A stretch of DNA of 64,000 nucleotides from Flavobacterium sp. MFBS3-15 (GTDB lineage: Bacteria; Bacteroidota; Bacteroidia; Flavobacteriales; Flavobacteriaceae), in assembly GCF_026107645.2 (NCBI RefSeq), contig NZ_JAPCHV010000003.1:62001-126000 (forward strand). Reading direction: 5' to 3'. The position numbers were made by a program, and so were the translations under genes. Positions 35,224 through 44,713 of the stretch are shown one piece after another. Within the stretch, counting starts at the first letter, position 1. The number at the start of each line of letters is the position of its first letter. The notes beneath the pieces are model-generated. The model saw only the letters and a list, made by a program, of their open reading frames with translations. It was not told the origin of the DNA and made no database searches.

Positions 35224-36252
35224 TTATTTCTTAATTTCCAAACAGGCCCTATAAAGTCGTTGATATACGGCATCATCATACACCGGCTTCATGGGTAATA
35301 TCTCCTTGTTCCTGACGAACAGTTCTTTTTCATAATCCGACTTCAGGTCCCACAGGTTCTTTTGCGGGACAGATAGCTTTTTGAGATCCGATAGTGCCGT
35401 CTTGCGCTTGTCTTTTTCCAGTCCGTCAAATAATGCTGTGAGAGTTTCAAGGGCATTCATGTCGTCCTGGCCGAACGACCAGTTGGCATGGTAGTATGCC
35501 CTGCACTGCAATTGGCGCACAGCCTGTAATCCGGCAGAAACATCAGTCTCTTTTTGGTTCCATGTCTCCCATAGTCTTGCTTTGATTTCTGTATCGAACA
35601 GCTTATCAAACGGTGGTTCGGGCAATTCCGGAGCCGTATATTTCGACCGGCTGTTGCAGTGTTTCAGCATCAGTGCAGTAAGTTCTTTAAATTTAGCATG
35701 ATCGATCGTCCTTGTCCATCTGGCGCCACGTTGTAGCATTCGCTCAATGATCTCTAAAGTGACCTGCTCCATTTGGCTGATGCCCTTTTCATGATAGATC
35801 TGGTACTGAGAGATCACTTCATCCAGCAAGGTATACTGCGAGCGCAATGCAATGTTCAGGTCGGCATTGTGCCGTATCACCAGTTCCGAAGCAAACAGCA
35901 TTGTGAACAGGTACACCTCATAATCCACACGTTTCGTTGCGCCCAAAAACTGGTGTTCATGCAACAGGTGCGCCATAGCCGACATCCCGTTGGGCGCTGT
36001 CATGTTCGGATTGGCTCCTTTATCAAGCAGCAGGCGGGCAATCTCAAGCCTGTCAGCAAAGTTCTTATTCGTAAAATCGCGCGACAATGCCCTGTTGATG
36101 AGCGGGTAGGCAATCTTACGGGATGATGCATGCAGGAACGCCGAGGCATCCACATCATTTTCATCCATCAGCTTTTTGAAGGCTGCCAGGTCGGCATTGT
36201 CTATCGCCGCTTGTATTTCCTTGCTCAGCGTGGGTTCGAGTACTGTTACCAT
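35224..36252 (-). CDS. Ankyrin-repeat protein with long C-terminal region
   Basis: This 342-residue protein has three to four ankyrin-like repeats in the first 150 residues (IAYPLINRALSRDFTNKNFA, EIARLLLDKGANPNMTAPNG, MSAMAHLLHEHQF). The C-terminal part is helical and ends LKKLSVPQKNLWDLK. No signal peptide. It ends about 100 bases before the small secreted gene and starts eight bases after the stop of the 248-residue gene upstream. Likely protein-binding, in the cytoplasm. Confidence 0.75.
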   Translation of the reverse strand: MVTVLEPTLSKEIQAAIDNADLAAFKKLMDENDVDASAFLHASSRKIAYPLINRALSRDFTNKNFADRLEIARLLLDKGANPNMTAPNGMSAMAHLLHEHQFLGATKRVDYEVYLFTMLFASELVIRHNADLNIALRSQYTLLDEVISQYQIYHEKGISQMEQVTLEIIERMLQRGARWTRTIDHAKFKELTALMLKHCNSRSKYTAPELPEPPFDKLFDTEIKARLWETWNQKETDVSAGLQAVRQLQCRAYYHANWSFGQDDMNALETLTALFDGLEKDKRKTALSDLKKLSVPQKNLWDLKSDYEKELFVRNKEILPMKPVYDDAVYQRLYRACLEIKK

Positions 36253-36260
36253 TTTCTAAT

Positions 36261-37007
36261 TTAGTGGTTAGGTAATGCCCCATATTCCCTCAGCCTGTTT
36301 TCGATAAAGCTAAGGTCATCCTCAGGGAAGGCAATCTGCAGGTCACGGTAGGTTTTAACAAGATTTTCCATTTCTTTACCATAGGCTGCGGCTTCACTCT
36401 TATCAATAAACAGGAGCTGCCAGTTTTCAATGCAATACATTCGGAGGCAGGTTTCATAATACTCCCGCAGCGACAGTTTCAGGTGGTGCACCTTCTCATC
36501 GTTGTACAGGTAGAGCTTATTTTCGAATATCGAATTATCATCTTTCCTGTCAAAATGAATGCAGGCGTATTGGTATTTTACATTGGTATTGTCAATAATG
36601 TGCAGTTTGCCTATCAGCTCATAATCTTTGTTGTCTTCGGTCGTAAGTTCCTGAAGCCACGGTTCGGCGCCCAAAAAGTCCCGTGGACTCGTGAAGCTGT
36701 AAGACCCGATGTTGTCCTGCCTGTGCGTGAGGTTGGGGTGATTGCTTTTATCCTTATCAAACGAATATTGCAGGTTGTTGTCCCAGGAAACTTCTATCAG
36801 TTCTTTAAACGACTCGTCAAGGCTAAAGGTAAAATCACGCTCATAGTCGGGATCATCCTCCGGCTCACCATTAAGCACATACAGCTGGATATTCAGGTGT
36901 GATGGAATGATATCCAGGTAGCCATCTTCACAGCTTTCAATGCCGGTTCTCGGGTTGTATTGCAATTTTGTTTTAAAATCTTCGTATTTTTTGGTAAGGT
37001 CGTACAT
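36261..37007 (-). CDS. Cytoplasmic protein of unknown function
   Basis: This 248-residue protein, acidic and rich in Tyr/Asn, begins MYDLTKKYEDFKTKLQYNPR. It contains alternating strands (YGLLDIIPS-like: EDGYLDIIPSHLNIQLYVLN) and a long final helix. No signal or membrane segment. Likely co-transcribed with the ankyrin gene behind it (eight bases). Unrecognised. Confidence 0.6.
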   Translation of the reverse strand: MYDLTKKYEDFKTKLQYNPRTGIESCEDGYLDIIPSHLNIQLYVLNGEPEDDPDYERDFTFSLDESFKELIEVSWDNNLQYSFDKDKSNHPNLTHRQDNIGSYSFTSPRDFLGAEPWLQELTTEDNKDYELIGKLHIIDNTNVKYQYACIHFDRKDDNSIFENKLYLYNDEKVHHLKLSLREYYETCLRMYCIENWQLLFIDKSEAAAYGKEMENLVKTYRDLQIAFPEDDLSFIENRLREYGALPNH

Positions 37008-37119
37008 GATTTCAGTTGTTTAATCTGACTGCAAATTACTATTTAATCAACAGCTCTTATTTATAAATGAATATTCGTTATATGTCTTTGAAAATTTGTT
37101 GAGGTACAACATGAATACG

Positions 37120-38907
37120 TTAATCATCAGTAATATACGGTATTTCAAACGCCGCTTTTATACCGGTCATGCCATTGCGGAAAGCAACGTTCGATATCAT
37201 GACAGGCATGCTGTTTTGGGTACCCAGCCTTTCCATTGTTATGCGTACGTCCTGCGCTTCAAAAATGCTCCTTTGTTCACCCGGCTTTAGCGGCCCTCCT
37301 GTGTCGCCAACTTCAAACCGCAATTTCCGGTTTTTCATACCGAAACGTACCGCAACATGCCGTTCACCGGGAGGGTTATGAGCAATCCTTTTTACCGCAT
37401 TGGCAAGCAGCGGCTGCGTTAGCATGGGCGGAAGGTACACCGCTTCGGCATCCAGCCCGTCGTCATCTACCGTAAAGCTAAAGCCGCCCTGATGGAGCAG
37501 CTGCTGTACCGTGAGGTAGTTCGTTACCATGGCGATCTCTTCCTCCAGCGAAATGTAATCGCCGGCACTGTTCTCAAGTATCTGCCGCGTCAGGCGGGCA
37601 AATTTAGAAAGATAGGTGGCCGCGACGTCGGGTTTATCTTCCCTGATGAGTTTTTGGATGCTGTCGATGGATGAAGTGATAAAATGCGGGCTCATTTGCG
37701 TAAGCAGCAATTGCTGGCGCAGTGTGTTGCTTCTTTTGGAAAGCAGCAGGTTTTTCTTTTTAAGGAAACGGTATAAGAACAGGGTTACCAGTGCCAGGAA
37801 TAATGCTGTTATTACCGACACCCATACCTTCACGCTTTTGCGGAAGCTTTCCTGATCCAGCTTTGCCCTTTGGAGTTCGCGCTCCTTCTTCAGCAGCTTG
37901 TTTTGGGTCTCAATCCGTTTGGTCTTGAAGTTAAAGGCCATTTTTTCGGCCATGCCCTTTTTCTCCCCGGCATTAAACCTGTCCTCAAGCGATTGGTGTT
38001 CGGTCAGGTAGCGGTAGGCCGTCGGGAAATCCCCCATCCCAAAATAGACCTCGCTAAGGCAAAATGCCGCAACAGACTGGTCATCAATAATTTTATTGGC
38101 AGATGCTTCGTCATAAACCAGCTTCAGTTGGTATTCCGCTTCTTCATACTTTTCGTTCATGGTGCATATTTTGCCATAATCTATACGGCAGGTATTCACA
38201 TCCTTACGGTCGTATTTCAATGCTGCGTCCAACGCAAGTTTGTGATAATATTCAGCCATCTTAGGATCATACCTGCCGGTGTACGGATCGGTATGGCAAT
38301 GTGCCAGCGAACCCAGCATGTTATCAATGTTCTCGTATTCCGGGATTTTTTTTGCCAGTGCCAGCGCTTCCTTAAAGATCGGTATCGCCAATTCGGCATT
38401 CCATTTACGGTATATTTGACCCTGCCGCCATAGAGCCACCTCAAGCAGCTTGTCATTTTTAAAGGTCCTCATTGTTTTAACCGCACTGTCTGCATAGGTC
38501 ATCGCCCTTACTATGATACCATGCCTCCGGTAGCATCTTTCGAGATTCAGGAGGCAATTGACGACGGTTTCCTTGTCACCTGCTTTTTGGAGTATCCCCA
38601 CGGATTCTTCCCCCAGCGCTATTGCAGTAAGGTAATCTTCTGTATCGGAATAGAGCCTGGAAAGGTTATACAGGCTAAGCCCAAGCTCTTTTTTAAGATT
38701 GTATTTCCGGGCGACAGCTATGGCCTTTAAATAATTGGTCTCTGCTTTTTGCTCGTTGTCATTGTTGTAATATTTCAAACCAAGCCGGTTCAGCGAATCC
38801 GCCATCTTTTCAGGAGAAGCTTTCCTGCTGTTGCGCTGCGCCACAGCCTCCGGCGGTAAAAACGCCAGAAGAACAATTATAAAGCACACAGCAACAAGTC
38901 GTTTCAT
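37120..38907 (-). CDS. TPR sensor histidine kinase of LytS type, degenerate copy
   Basis: This 595-residue protein has a signal/TM start (MKRLVAVCFIIVLLAFLPPE), tetratricopeptide repeats (about 40-300) and one transmembrane segment (about 355-378, WVSVITALFLALVTLFLYRF). A His_kinase (PF06580-like) region follows with phospho-acceptor His408 in MSPHFITSS. The ATPase part is altered: where the neighbour has FIENAIKHG and DNGKGIG, this copy has LLANAVKRIAHN and GDTGGP, and it carries an N-terminal TSSIDSIQ variant. It may be a weak kinase or a signal modulator of its paralogue. It overlaps the intact kinase by four bases and lies downstream of the response regulator. Confidence 0.8.
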   Translation of the reverse strand: MKRLVAVCFIIVLLAFLPPEAVAQRNSRKASPEKMADSLNRLGLKYYNNDNEQKAETNYLKAIAVARKYNLKKELGLSLYNLSRLYSDTEDYLTAIALGEESVGILQKAGDKETVVNCLLNLERCYRRHGIIVRAMTYADSAVKTMRTFKNDKLLEVALWRQGQIYRKWNAELAIPIFKEALALAKKIPEYENIDNMLGSLAHCHTDPYTGRYDPKMAEYYHKLALDAALKYDRKDVNTCRIDYGKICTMNEKYEEAEYQLKLVYDEASANKIIDDQSVAAFCLSEVYFGMGDFPTAYRYLTEHQSLEDRFNAGEKKGMAEKMAFNFKTKRIETQNKLLKKERELQRAKLDQESFRKSVKVWVSVITALFLALVTLFLYRFLKKKNLLLSKRSNTLRQQLLLTQMSPHFITSSIDSIQKLIREDKPDVAATYLSKFARLTRQILENSAGDYISLEEEIAMVTNYLTVQQLLHQGGFSFTVDDDGLDAEAVYLPPMLTQPLLANAVKRIAHNPPGERHVAVRFGMKNRKLRFEVGDTGGPLKPGEQRSIFEAQDVRITMERLGTQNSMPVMISNVAFRNGMTGIKAAFEIPYITDD

Positions 38908-40673
38908 CCGTGCCTGTTTTTTATTTTGTAGGGAATGGCGAAACGGCTTACCGCGCCTTTTACGATCCCATCTTCCACAATGGAGGCTATTTCTATTTCA
39001 CCATGAGCAGCATTGAGCCTTTCTGCGGTAATTTTGGTCGCCATAGACCGGTGGTCCTTTCGGGCTTCCGTCCCGATTCCTTTTCCGTTATCGGCTACTT
39101 CAAAATAAAGCCTGTGCCGCTGCTTATAAAAACGTACCCGTATCATCCCGCCTTCTTTTTTTCCGGCAAGGCCGTGTTTTATGGCATTTTCTATAAAAGG
39201 CTGGGTGAGCATTGGGGGTATGTATATTGTCTCTTTGTCAATGCCTTCCTCTGCCGTAATTTCAAATTGGAAATTATTGTAAAGCAGCTGCTGTATCACC
39301 AGGTAGTTGGCAGTCATGCTAAGCTCCTCTTTCAGGCTGATGTATTGCAATGACGAGTTTTCGAGTATTTGTAACGTAAGCTGCGAAAACTTCGAAAGGT
39401 AGTCTGCCGCTTCGTCATTTCTATCTTCATAAATAAGGCTTTGTATGTTGTCTACCGAGTTGAAGATAAAGTGCGGATTCATTTGCGTAAGCAGTAGTTT
39501 TTGCTTTAGTTCGTTGTTCCTGTTGGTGGCAATGGCGCGTTTTTGCCTGAAGTAAAAATACAGGAATGCCAGCACGGTTGCAAGTACTATAATAGTAAAT
39601 ATAAAGCCGAACAGGAAAATGTTTTTGCGTGCATCGGCCTGTTGTGCCTCAATCTTTTGTGTCTCAGCGGTAGCCTGCAGCAGGCTGTTTTGCAACGAGA
39701 GCTGCTCCGCATCAAATTTTACCGACTGCGCTTCGGTACTGGTAAGCATTGCGTCATCCATCAGTTCCCTTTTAGACTGCATGGCTTCCATACCATAGTT
39801 ATAGGCCTGCTCATAGTTTCCCAGGCCTTCATAAAGCCTTGCAAGCAACTGGTTGGCCTGTATATAATCCTCGTTTACTTCGCCCGCCGGCTTCAGGCTG
39901 ATGCACTTTTCCAGAAAAAGCCTGGCCTGCGGTATGTCTTTTAAAGAAAGATACAGCTCTCCAAAGTGTAGCAAAATACCCATGCGGATGTCCACATAAC
40001 GGTTTTTTGTTTCATCGGCTAATGCCTGCCGGTAATACATCACCGCTTTTTTGCTGTCGCCCGTCATAAAGCGGCACATACCCATCCGGTCTTTTATATA
40101 TGCCTTTGAATTATAAAAGCCGGTACCGGGCGTATCGTCAAGCGCTGCGGAGAGCAGTTCCATTGCCTCCCGGTATTTTTTCTGGTTGATGAAATAGTCG
40201 GCATACAGTACTTTGGCGGTAACAGCATTTTGTTTTTTATGGGGATTGCGTTCAAAGATCCCTATAGCCTGCCGGTGGTAACGCCCGGCTTTGTCATGAT
40301 CTTTTTTAAACAGGTGGATTTGTGCCATTACGCTGTAGCAGTAGGCAATGCCTATCGAATCCTGCAATTCGCATTTTATCCCGAAGGATTTTGTAATGTA
40401 ATAAAACGCATCATCATACTTCTGCGACCTTACGTACGCCTGCGCATTGCGGTAGGCTGCATGGGCGCGCAGCTCCTTACCGGCAATCATAAATCCTGAA
40501 TCCACGTCATTCTGGGCCGAGGCCGCTTTATAATTTTGCCCCGCCCTGCTGCAGGTGTCGGCTATGTATTGCAGCGAGTCGATGCGCTTATAGTTTTGGG
40601 AATAGAGGGTGTCGACCGTACCTGTCAGGATACAGCACAGCATGCAAAACCGTATTATACAGCGAGCCCTCAT
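38904..40673 (-). CDS. TPR sensor histidine kinase of LytS type
   Basis: This 589-residue protein has a signal peptide (MRARCIIRFCMLCCILTGTV, cleaved near YSQ) and a periplasmic TPR domain (about 40-340). A transmembrane segment near 350-370 precedes a cytoplasmic His_kinase domain with phospho-acceptor His401 in MNPHFIFNS. The HATPase motifs FIENAIKHGL (N box) and VADNGKGIGT (G box) are intact, so this is the functional kinase of the pair. The LytTR response regulator is encoded nine bases upstream on the same transcript. TPR-sensing LytS/LytTR systems are common in Bacteroidota; the signal is unknown. Confidence 0.88.
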   Translation of the reverse strand: MRARCIIRFCMLCCILTGTVDTLYSQNYKRIDSLQYIADTCSRAGQNYKAASAQNDVDSGFMIAGKELRAHAAYRNAQAYVRSQKYDDAFYYITKSFGIKCELQDSIGIAYCYSVMAQIHLFKKDHDKAGRYHRQAIGIFERNPHKKQNAVTAKVLYADYFINQKKYREAMELLSAALDDTPGTGFYNSKAYIKDRMGMCRFMTGDSKKAVMYYRQALADETKNRYVDIRMGILLHFGELYLSLKDIPQARLFLEKCISLKPAGEVNEDYIQANQLLARLYEGLGNYEQAYNYGMEAMQSKRELMDDAMLTSTEAQSVKFDAEQLSLQNSLLQATAETQKIEAQQADARKNIFLFGFIFTIIVLATVLAFLYFYFRQKRAIATNRNNELKQKLLLTQMNPHFIFNSVDNIQSLIYEDRNDEAADYLSKFSQLTLQILENSSLQYISLKEELSMTANYLVIQQLLYNNFQFEITAEEGIDKETIYIPPMLTQPFIENAIKHGLAGKKEGGMIRVRFYKQRHRLYFEVADNGKGIGTEARKDHRSMATKITAERLNAAHGEIEIASIVEDGIVKGAVSRFAIPYKIKNRHG

Positions 40674-40682
40674 GCTATCAGG

Positions 40683-41441
40683 CTACCACTTGCTGTAGCT
40701 TTCCAAAATAGTCAGGAATTCTTCTTTTTTGCGCACCGCCAAAGGTATTTTCGATTTATCCTTCATTACGATGGTCGCCCCGCCGTCGGCCTTGATGAAA
40801 TGGTCAAAGTACAGCATGTTGATAAGGTGCGACTGGTGCGAGCGAAAGAAGCCCTGTGGTGTGAGCAGCGTTTCGTAATCCTTCAGCGTATTCGATACTA
40901 CCAGCTTTGGCGCGTTGATGAAATAAAAGGTCGTATAATTCTTGTCCGATTCGCAATGCACAATATCCTGCACGTTTACCGAATATACCTTTTCGGCCGT
41001 TTTCAGGATGAGCTTCTGCAGGTTCTTGGGCCGTTCCATATTCGAGAACAGTGTGCTCAGCTTCAGGTCGAGCACCTCTTTATTTACGCTTTCCTCGGCT
41101 TTTTTAACGGCTTCAATAAGGTCGGACGGTTCCACCGGCTTCAACAGGTAGTCAATCGCGCTGAAGCGGAACGCCGTTATGGCAAACTCCTGGTAGCCGG
41201 TAATGAAGATCACCTTAAAGTTGATGGGGCTCAGCTCGCGAAGCAGGTCGAAACCGGTACCGTCGGGCATTTCCACATCAAGGAAAACCAGGTCGGGCAG
41301 GTAGCGCTTTATGGCTTCCACCCCCGATTTTACGTCATCGGCCTCGGCAATCACCGCCACCCCCGGGCAATATTGCTTGATTGCAGCAATGTTCTTGCTC
41401 CTTATTTTTTCAACGTCGTCTATGACAATGGCTCGTAGCAT
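40683..41441 (-). CDS. LytTR-family response regulator
   Basis: This 252-residue cytoplasmic regulator has a receiver domain (about 1-120) with the acidic pair D8-D9, phospho-acceptor Asp55 in LVFLDVEMP and the KP motif in YLLKPVEP. A LytTR DNA-binding domain (about 145-245) follows, with IVHCESDKNYTTFYF and FFRSHQSHLINMLYFDHFIK. It partners with the LytS-type kinase(s) encoded just downstream. Targets are unknown, but as it lies in the island it could control the island genes. Confidence 0.92.
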   Translation of the reverse strand: MLRAIVIDDVEKIRSKNIAAIKQYCPGVAVIAEADDVKSGVEAIKRYLPDLVFLDVEMPDGTGFDLLRELSPINFKVIFITGYQEFAITAFRFSAIDYLLKPVEPSDLIEAVKKAEESVNKEVLDLKLSTLFSNMERPKNLQKLILKTAEKVYSVNVQDIVHCESDKNYTTFYFINAPKLVVSNTLKDYETLLTPQGFFRSHQSHLINMLYFDHFIKADGGATIVMKDKSKIPLAVRKKEEFLTILESYSKW

Positions 41442-41459
41442 AATTGTAAATTGTAATGG

Positions 41460-42278
41460 TTAATTGGCACGCGTATATCCCTTGCCCAGTTTTTCGGCAA
41501 TCAGCTTGTCGCGTTCCCTTTCTGCTTTTTGTACCGAATCGAAAGCCTTCACGTTCTTCTGGCCCGCAGTCCCGGTTTTTCCGTAAGTAATATTCAGTGT
41601 TGTGCCATCCTGCATTACCTGCCAAAACTTATCACTCTTGGCATCTTTGTAGGTGAGTAATACCGTTTCGCCTTCCTCTATTTTTACTTCGTACCTGTGG
41701 CACGACAAAAGATTATACGCCGCTGTCTCATACCGCATCTTTTCCCTCAGGTGGTGCAGGTACTCCACATCGGCAAGTTCAAACTCGAGGGTGTATAAGT
41801 CTTTTTCAAGCTTCCTCTTTACCGGTTTTGATGTAATGACCTTGTTAGCGGCTTCAATTACCTTGAGCGGTTCATTCTCAAAACGGACATAATACTGCCC
41901 ATTTGACATACCGCTGCTGGAAATTTTCATGCCATATTGCAATGCAAGCTCTTCATTATGTTTTTCCCAATACTTCATGTCTTCCCTCTTTTTACCTTCT
42001 TCCGCAGAGATGTCAAGTTTCCTCCCGTCATTATACAGGTGCATCAGGTCATATTCTTCCTTTCTCGGATGTTCCGTAACCAGCTTTTCCCATTCTGCTT
42101 CAGGAATCGGTAGTTTCTCAAAATAAGGCCTTTCAATATGCCCTGTTTCGAGCAGTATCTGCAAGGCAAAATCTTTGGAACCAATGTCGCTCCCCGCATC
42201 CGGATGGTCTACGCGTACCTCAGCTGTGACCTTTATATCTTCAATGCTTTTTATCGTAATGGTGTATAGTGTTGACAT
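41460..42278 (-). CDS. WGR-domain protein
   Basis: This 272-residue protein has a helical N-terminal region with EKLPIPEAEWEKLVTEHPRK. A C-terminal WGR-like domain (about 205-270) contains KSDKFWQVMQDGTTLNITYG and then KTGTAGQKNVKAF, ending in KLGKGYTRAN. WGR domains occur in PARP-like proteins and MolR regulators and probably bind nucleic acids. Cytoplasmic. It lies eight bases after an ankyrin gene and 18 before the response regulator gene, so it belongs to that unit. Confidence 0.75.
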   Translation of the reverse strand: MSTLYTITIKSIEDIKVTAEVRVDHPDAGSDIGSKDFALQILLETGHIERPYFEKLPIPEAEWEKLVTEHPRKEEYDLMHLYNDGRKLDISAEEGKKREDMKYWEKHNEELALQYGMKISSSGMSNGQYYVRFENEPLKVIEAANKVITSKPVKRKLEKDLYTLEFELADVEYLHHLREKMRYETAAYNLLSCHRYEVKIEEGETVLLTYKDAKSDKFWQVMQDGTTLNITYGKTGTAGQKNVKAFDSVQKAERERDKLIAEKLGKGYTRAN

Positions 42279-42286
42279 AATAGATG

Positions 42287-42922
42287 TTATTGTAAATTTC
42301 CAGTTTCCTGAAAAAGCTTTTCCAGTTTGGCATCAGCCGCGGCAAAATCGTCGGTAGCCTTCCTGTGCGCTATCCAATCAAGTGCAGAGGTATCATATTT
42401 GTTTTTTAACGAAGGGTCGGCGCCATGCTGCAGGACCAGTTCAATGAACCGGAACTCTATTTCGAATTTGCTTTCGCTTTTTTCAATATGCCTTTGTTCG
42501 TTATCGTCATAAACAAACTTATCGGTATAATTCTGGGTCAGTCGGGTAATATAAGTAGTTCCTTCATTATCGGGAATATTTACGTCGATTCCCAAAGTGA
42601 GCAGTTTCTCCAATACACGCAGGTCCCTTTCGGCTGGATACAGTTGGAACAAAGCCGTATGTGCAAATTGACTATTCCTGATGTTTATATCTACGCCCCT
42701 CTGATGGAAAAAACCGAGCTTTTCCAATATGCCCTTACCACTAAAAATATAATGGAAAAGGGTGAAACCATATTCACCTTCTTCCGGCTTATATAGTGTC
42801 GCATTGATATCGATGTTATTGTCATCGAAAAATGCTGCCAGCCCGGCTATATCGGCATCGGCGTTCAATTTATGGAATTCCTTGTGCAGCTTTTGAGGCA
42901 ATACAATTTTCGGTTTAGCCAT
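42287..42922 (-). CDS. Ankyrin-repeat protein
   Basis: This is a 211-residue protein with about four ankyrin repeats. Visible ones: YGFTLFHYIFSGKGILEKLG, HTALFQLYPAERDLRVLEKL, EFRFIELVLQHGADPSLKNK, followed by YDTSALDWIAHRK. No signal peptide. It overlaps the larger ankyrin gene upstream by eight bases (coupled translation) and is eight bases ahead of the WGR gene. Protein-binding role, by context a candidate immunity component. Confidence 0.8.
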   Translation of the reverse strand: MAKPKIVLPQKLHKEFHKLNADADIAGLAAFFDDNNIDINATLYKPEEGEYGFTLFHYIFSGKGILEKLGFFHQRGVDINIRNSQFAHTALFQLYPAERDLRVLEKLLTLGIDVNIPDNEGTTYITRLTQNYTDKFVYDDNEQRHIEKSESKFEIEFRFIELVLQHGADPSLKNKYDTSALDWIAHRKATDDFAAADAKLEKLFQETGNLQ

Positions 42923-43880
42923 TTTGGTTCTGGTTTATATATATCGGTTCGGGGTACTTCAGGTAAAACTCGCAAATGCGGTCGCAAAAACGGTCGTAAA
43001 TATCATCTTCCAGGTACGGCTTCGTTTTATAGGTCAGTGGCTTTATGTCGTCGTTTATTTCTTTTTCATCAAACATACCCGATGCTATAAGCGTTGTGGC
43101 AATGTAGTCTGCCATTTGCATGTGCATTGCGCCATAATTGCCATTGCCGTTGCGCTGGGCCTCATCACGAAGCTTTTCGATGCTCCGCAGCAATTCGCCC
43201 TGTACCGTTTCCGATGCCCCGCTGCGCGGTACATATTTTGCCCATATCTCTTTGCCCACTTCAGGGTATTTGAGGTTAGTCTTACGCTCCTGCTTTACCG
43301 GCACAGGCTTTTCGATACCCATTGCATCATATTTCGAGAACAGGTTGGTTACCGAACGCATTTCCCTTACCGGCTCATTCCTCGGTGGCGTCCCGTAATT
43401 GTTCAGGATATCCGGATCGGCGCCTTTTTGCAGGAACTTCTCCAAAATGGCAAGGCACTGCATTTTCAACGGGATACCTTTCCACGCCAGCGCGCCATAG
43501 TAATGCTTTAAAAACAGGTGGAAAGCGGTATAGCCCTGGCCATCCTGGCTGTTTACTTCCACATCATTGTCCAGCATGAGCGAAACAAGCTCGATGTGTT
43601 TTGGCATATATAAAATGGAATGGAAGGCGTTATAGCCTGACCTTGACTTAATGTTGGGATTGGCCCCGTTATCCAGCAGGTGCTTTATAAGGCGGATGTT
43701 ATCATTGTGATCCACACCGCTAATGCACTGGAAAATGATGTTTTCATTCTTATCATCATATACCAGCTCATTCACATCGATATTATATTGCGACATGGTT
43801 TGCACAACAGCATCAAAATGCCCTTTGTAGACATCGATGCCAAACTGCCTGCGCTGTTCATTATTAAGGTTATTTATCAT
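42915..43880 (-). CDS. Ankyrin-repeat protein, first gene of the regulator-linked unit
   Basis: This 321-residue protein has ankyrin repeats over about residues 1-180 (IRLIKHLLDNGANPNIKSRS, YNAFHSILYMPKHIELVSLM, LDNDVEVNSQDGQGYTAFHL). A C-terminal region (about 200-321) is helical and ends with CEFYLKYPEPIYINQ. No signal. It heads a tight minus-strand series down to the kinases: gaps of -8, 8, 18, 9 and -4 bases. Its upstream region (43881-43998) holds a short +strand AGGCT/AGCCT hairpin with a T run, of unclear meaning. Confidence 0.8.
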   Translation of the reverse strand: MINNLNNEQRRQFGIDVYKGHFDAVVQTMSQYNIDVNELVYDDKNENIIFQCISGVDHNDNIRLIKHLLDNGANPNIKSRSGYNAFHSILYMPKHIELVSLMLDNDVEVNSQDGQGYTAFHLFLKHYYGALAWKGIPLKMQCLAILEKFLQKGADPDILNNYGTPPRNEPVREMRSVTNLFSKYDAMGIEKPVPVKQERKTNLKYPEVGKEIWAKYVPRSGASETVQGELLRSIEKLRDEAQRNGNGNYGAMHMQMADYIATTLIASGMFDEKEINDDIKPLTYKTKPYLEDDIYDRFCDRICEFYLKYPEPIYINQNQNG

Positions 43881-43998
43881 AACATTTGGTAGGCTAAAGC
43901 CTTTTTTTTACTATGCTTCTGCTAAGGTATAAAAACCGCCCGCCCCTCAATATTGAAATGAAGGTTCGTGGGCAACAGGTGAATATTCGGTTTAAAGG

Positions 43999-44652
43999 TT
44001 ACATCTCATCCAGGGATTGGCGGAACTCCTCACGCTGCCTGTCTTCCAGTTCTTCGTAAGCGTCGGCCCTGTCAACGTCCCGCGGTACACCTTCGCCATA
44101 GCGGTACATCAGTCCGAGTGTTTCCGTAGCACGAAAATTGCCCATTTGTGAAGCCTTTTCATACCATTGTACAGCCACATCCATGTCCTGTGGCACGCCG
44201 TTCCCCGTGGCATAAAAAGTCCCCAGGTTGTAGCACGCCCTGTCGCTGCCGGTGTTGGCAGCTTTCAGGTTCCAGTCCATAGCTGTTTCCTCATCTATTT
44301 CGGTGCCAATGCCTCGTACGTAATACACGTACAGCTCAAACATCGCATCGGCATTGCCCAGCGAGGCGGCCTTTTGGTGGTAGCCCAATGATACTTCATA
44401 GTTTGGTGGCAGCCAGGACTCTCCGTTATGATACAATAATCCCAGCTCATACAAGGCCGGGGCGTAGCCCCTTTCGCCAAGCTTCTTATAGATATCCACA
44501 TAAATGCCAAGCGTTTCCTCCCCGAAGAAAGGCGCCGATTTCATCGACTTAAAATAGTATTTGGCATCCCTGAATACCTGTTCGTCAGTATAATTATCAA
44601 AAGCATCATTGCTGATCATTGCTTTCAATTCGTCATGGTCAATCCTGTCCAT
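43999..44652 (-). CDS. Sel1-like repeat protein
   Basis: This 217-residue protein has four to five Sel1-type repeats of about 36 residues: ALYELGLLYHNGESWLPPNY, AMFELYVYYVRGIGTEIDEE, ACYNLGTFYATGNGVPQDMD and ATETLGLMYRYGEGVPRDVD. Sel1 repeats form helical solenoids that mediate protein-protein contacts; Sel1 proteins also occur in immunity arrays. No signal peptide, so cytoplasmic. It lies upstream of the ankyrin gene but with a 118-base gap, so it may have a separate promoter. Confidence 0.85.
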   Translation of the reverse strand: MDRIDHDELKAMISNDAFDNYTDEQVFRDAKYYFKSMKSAPFFGEETLGIYVDIYKKLGERGYAPALYELGLLYHNGESWLPPNYEVSLGYHQKAASLGNADAMFELYVYYVRGIGTEIDEETAMDWNLKAANTGSDRACYNLGTFYATGNGVPQDMDVAVQWYEKASQMGNFRATETLGLMYRYGEGVPRDVDRADAYEELEDRQREEFRQSLDEM

Positions 44653-44713
44653 AGTTTTTTGGTTTAGGTAAGGCTGTAAACATACGAAATTTCTTTATCC
44701 ATAACGATACCGT

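Noticed and set aside
40536..41438. Plus-strand open frame of 300 codons
   Set aside because: Antisense to the LytTR regulator and the kinase N-terminus; no signal, domain or composition support.
43891..43909. AGGCT/AGCCT hairpin with T run on the plus strand as a terminator
   Set aside because: No plus-strand gene precedes it, the stem is only five bases, and it lies in the probable promoter region of the ankyrin gene.
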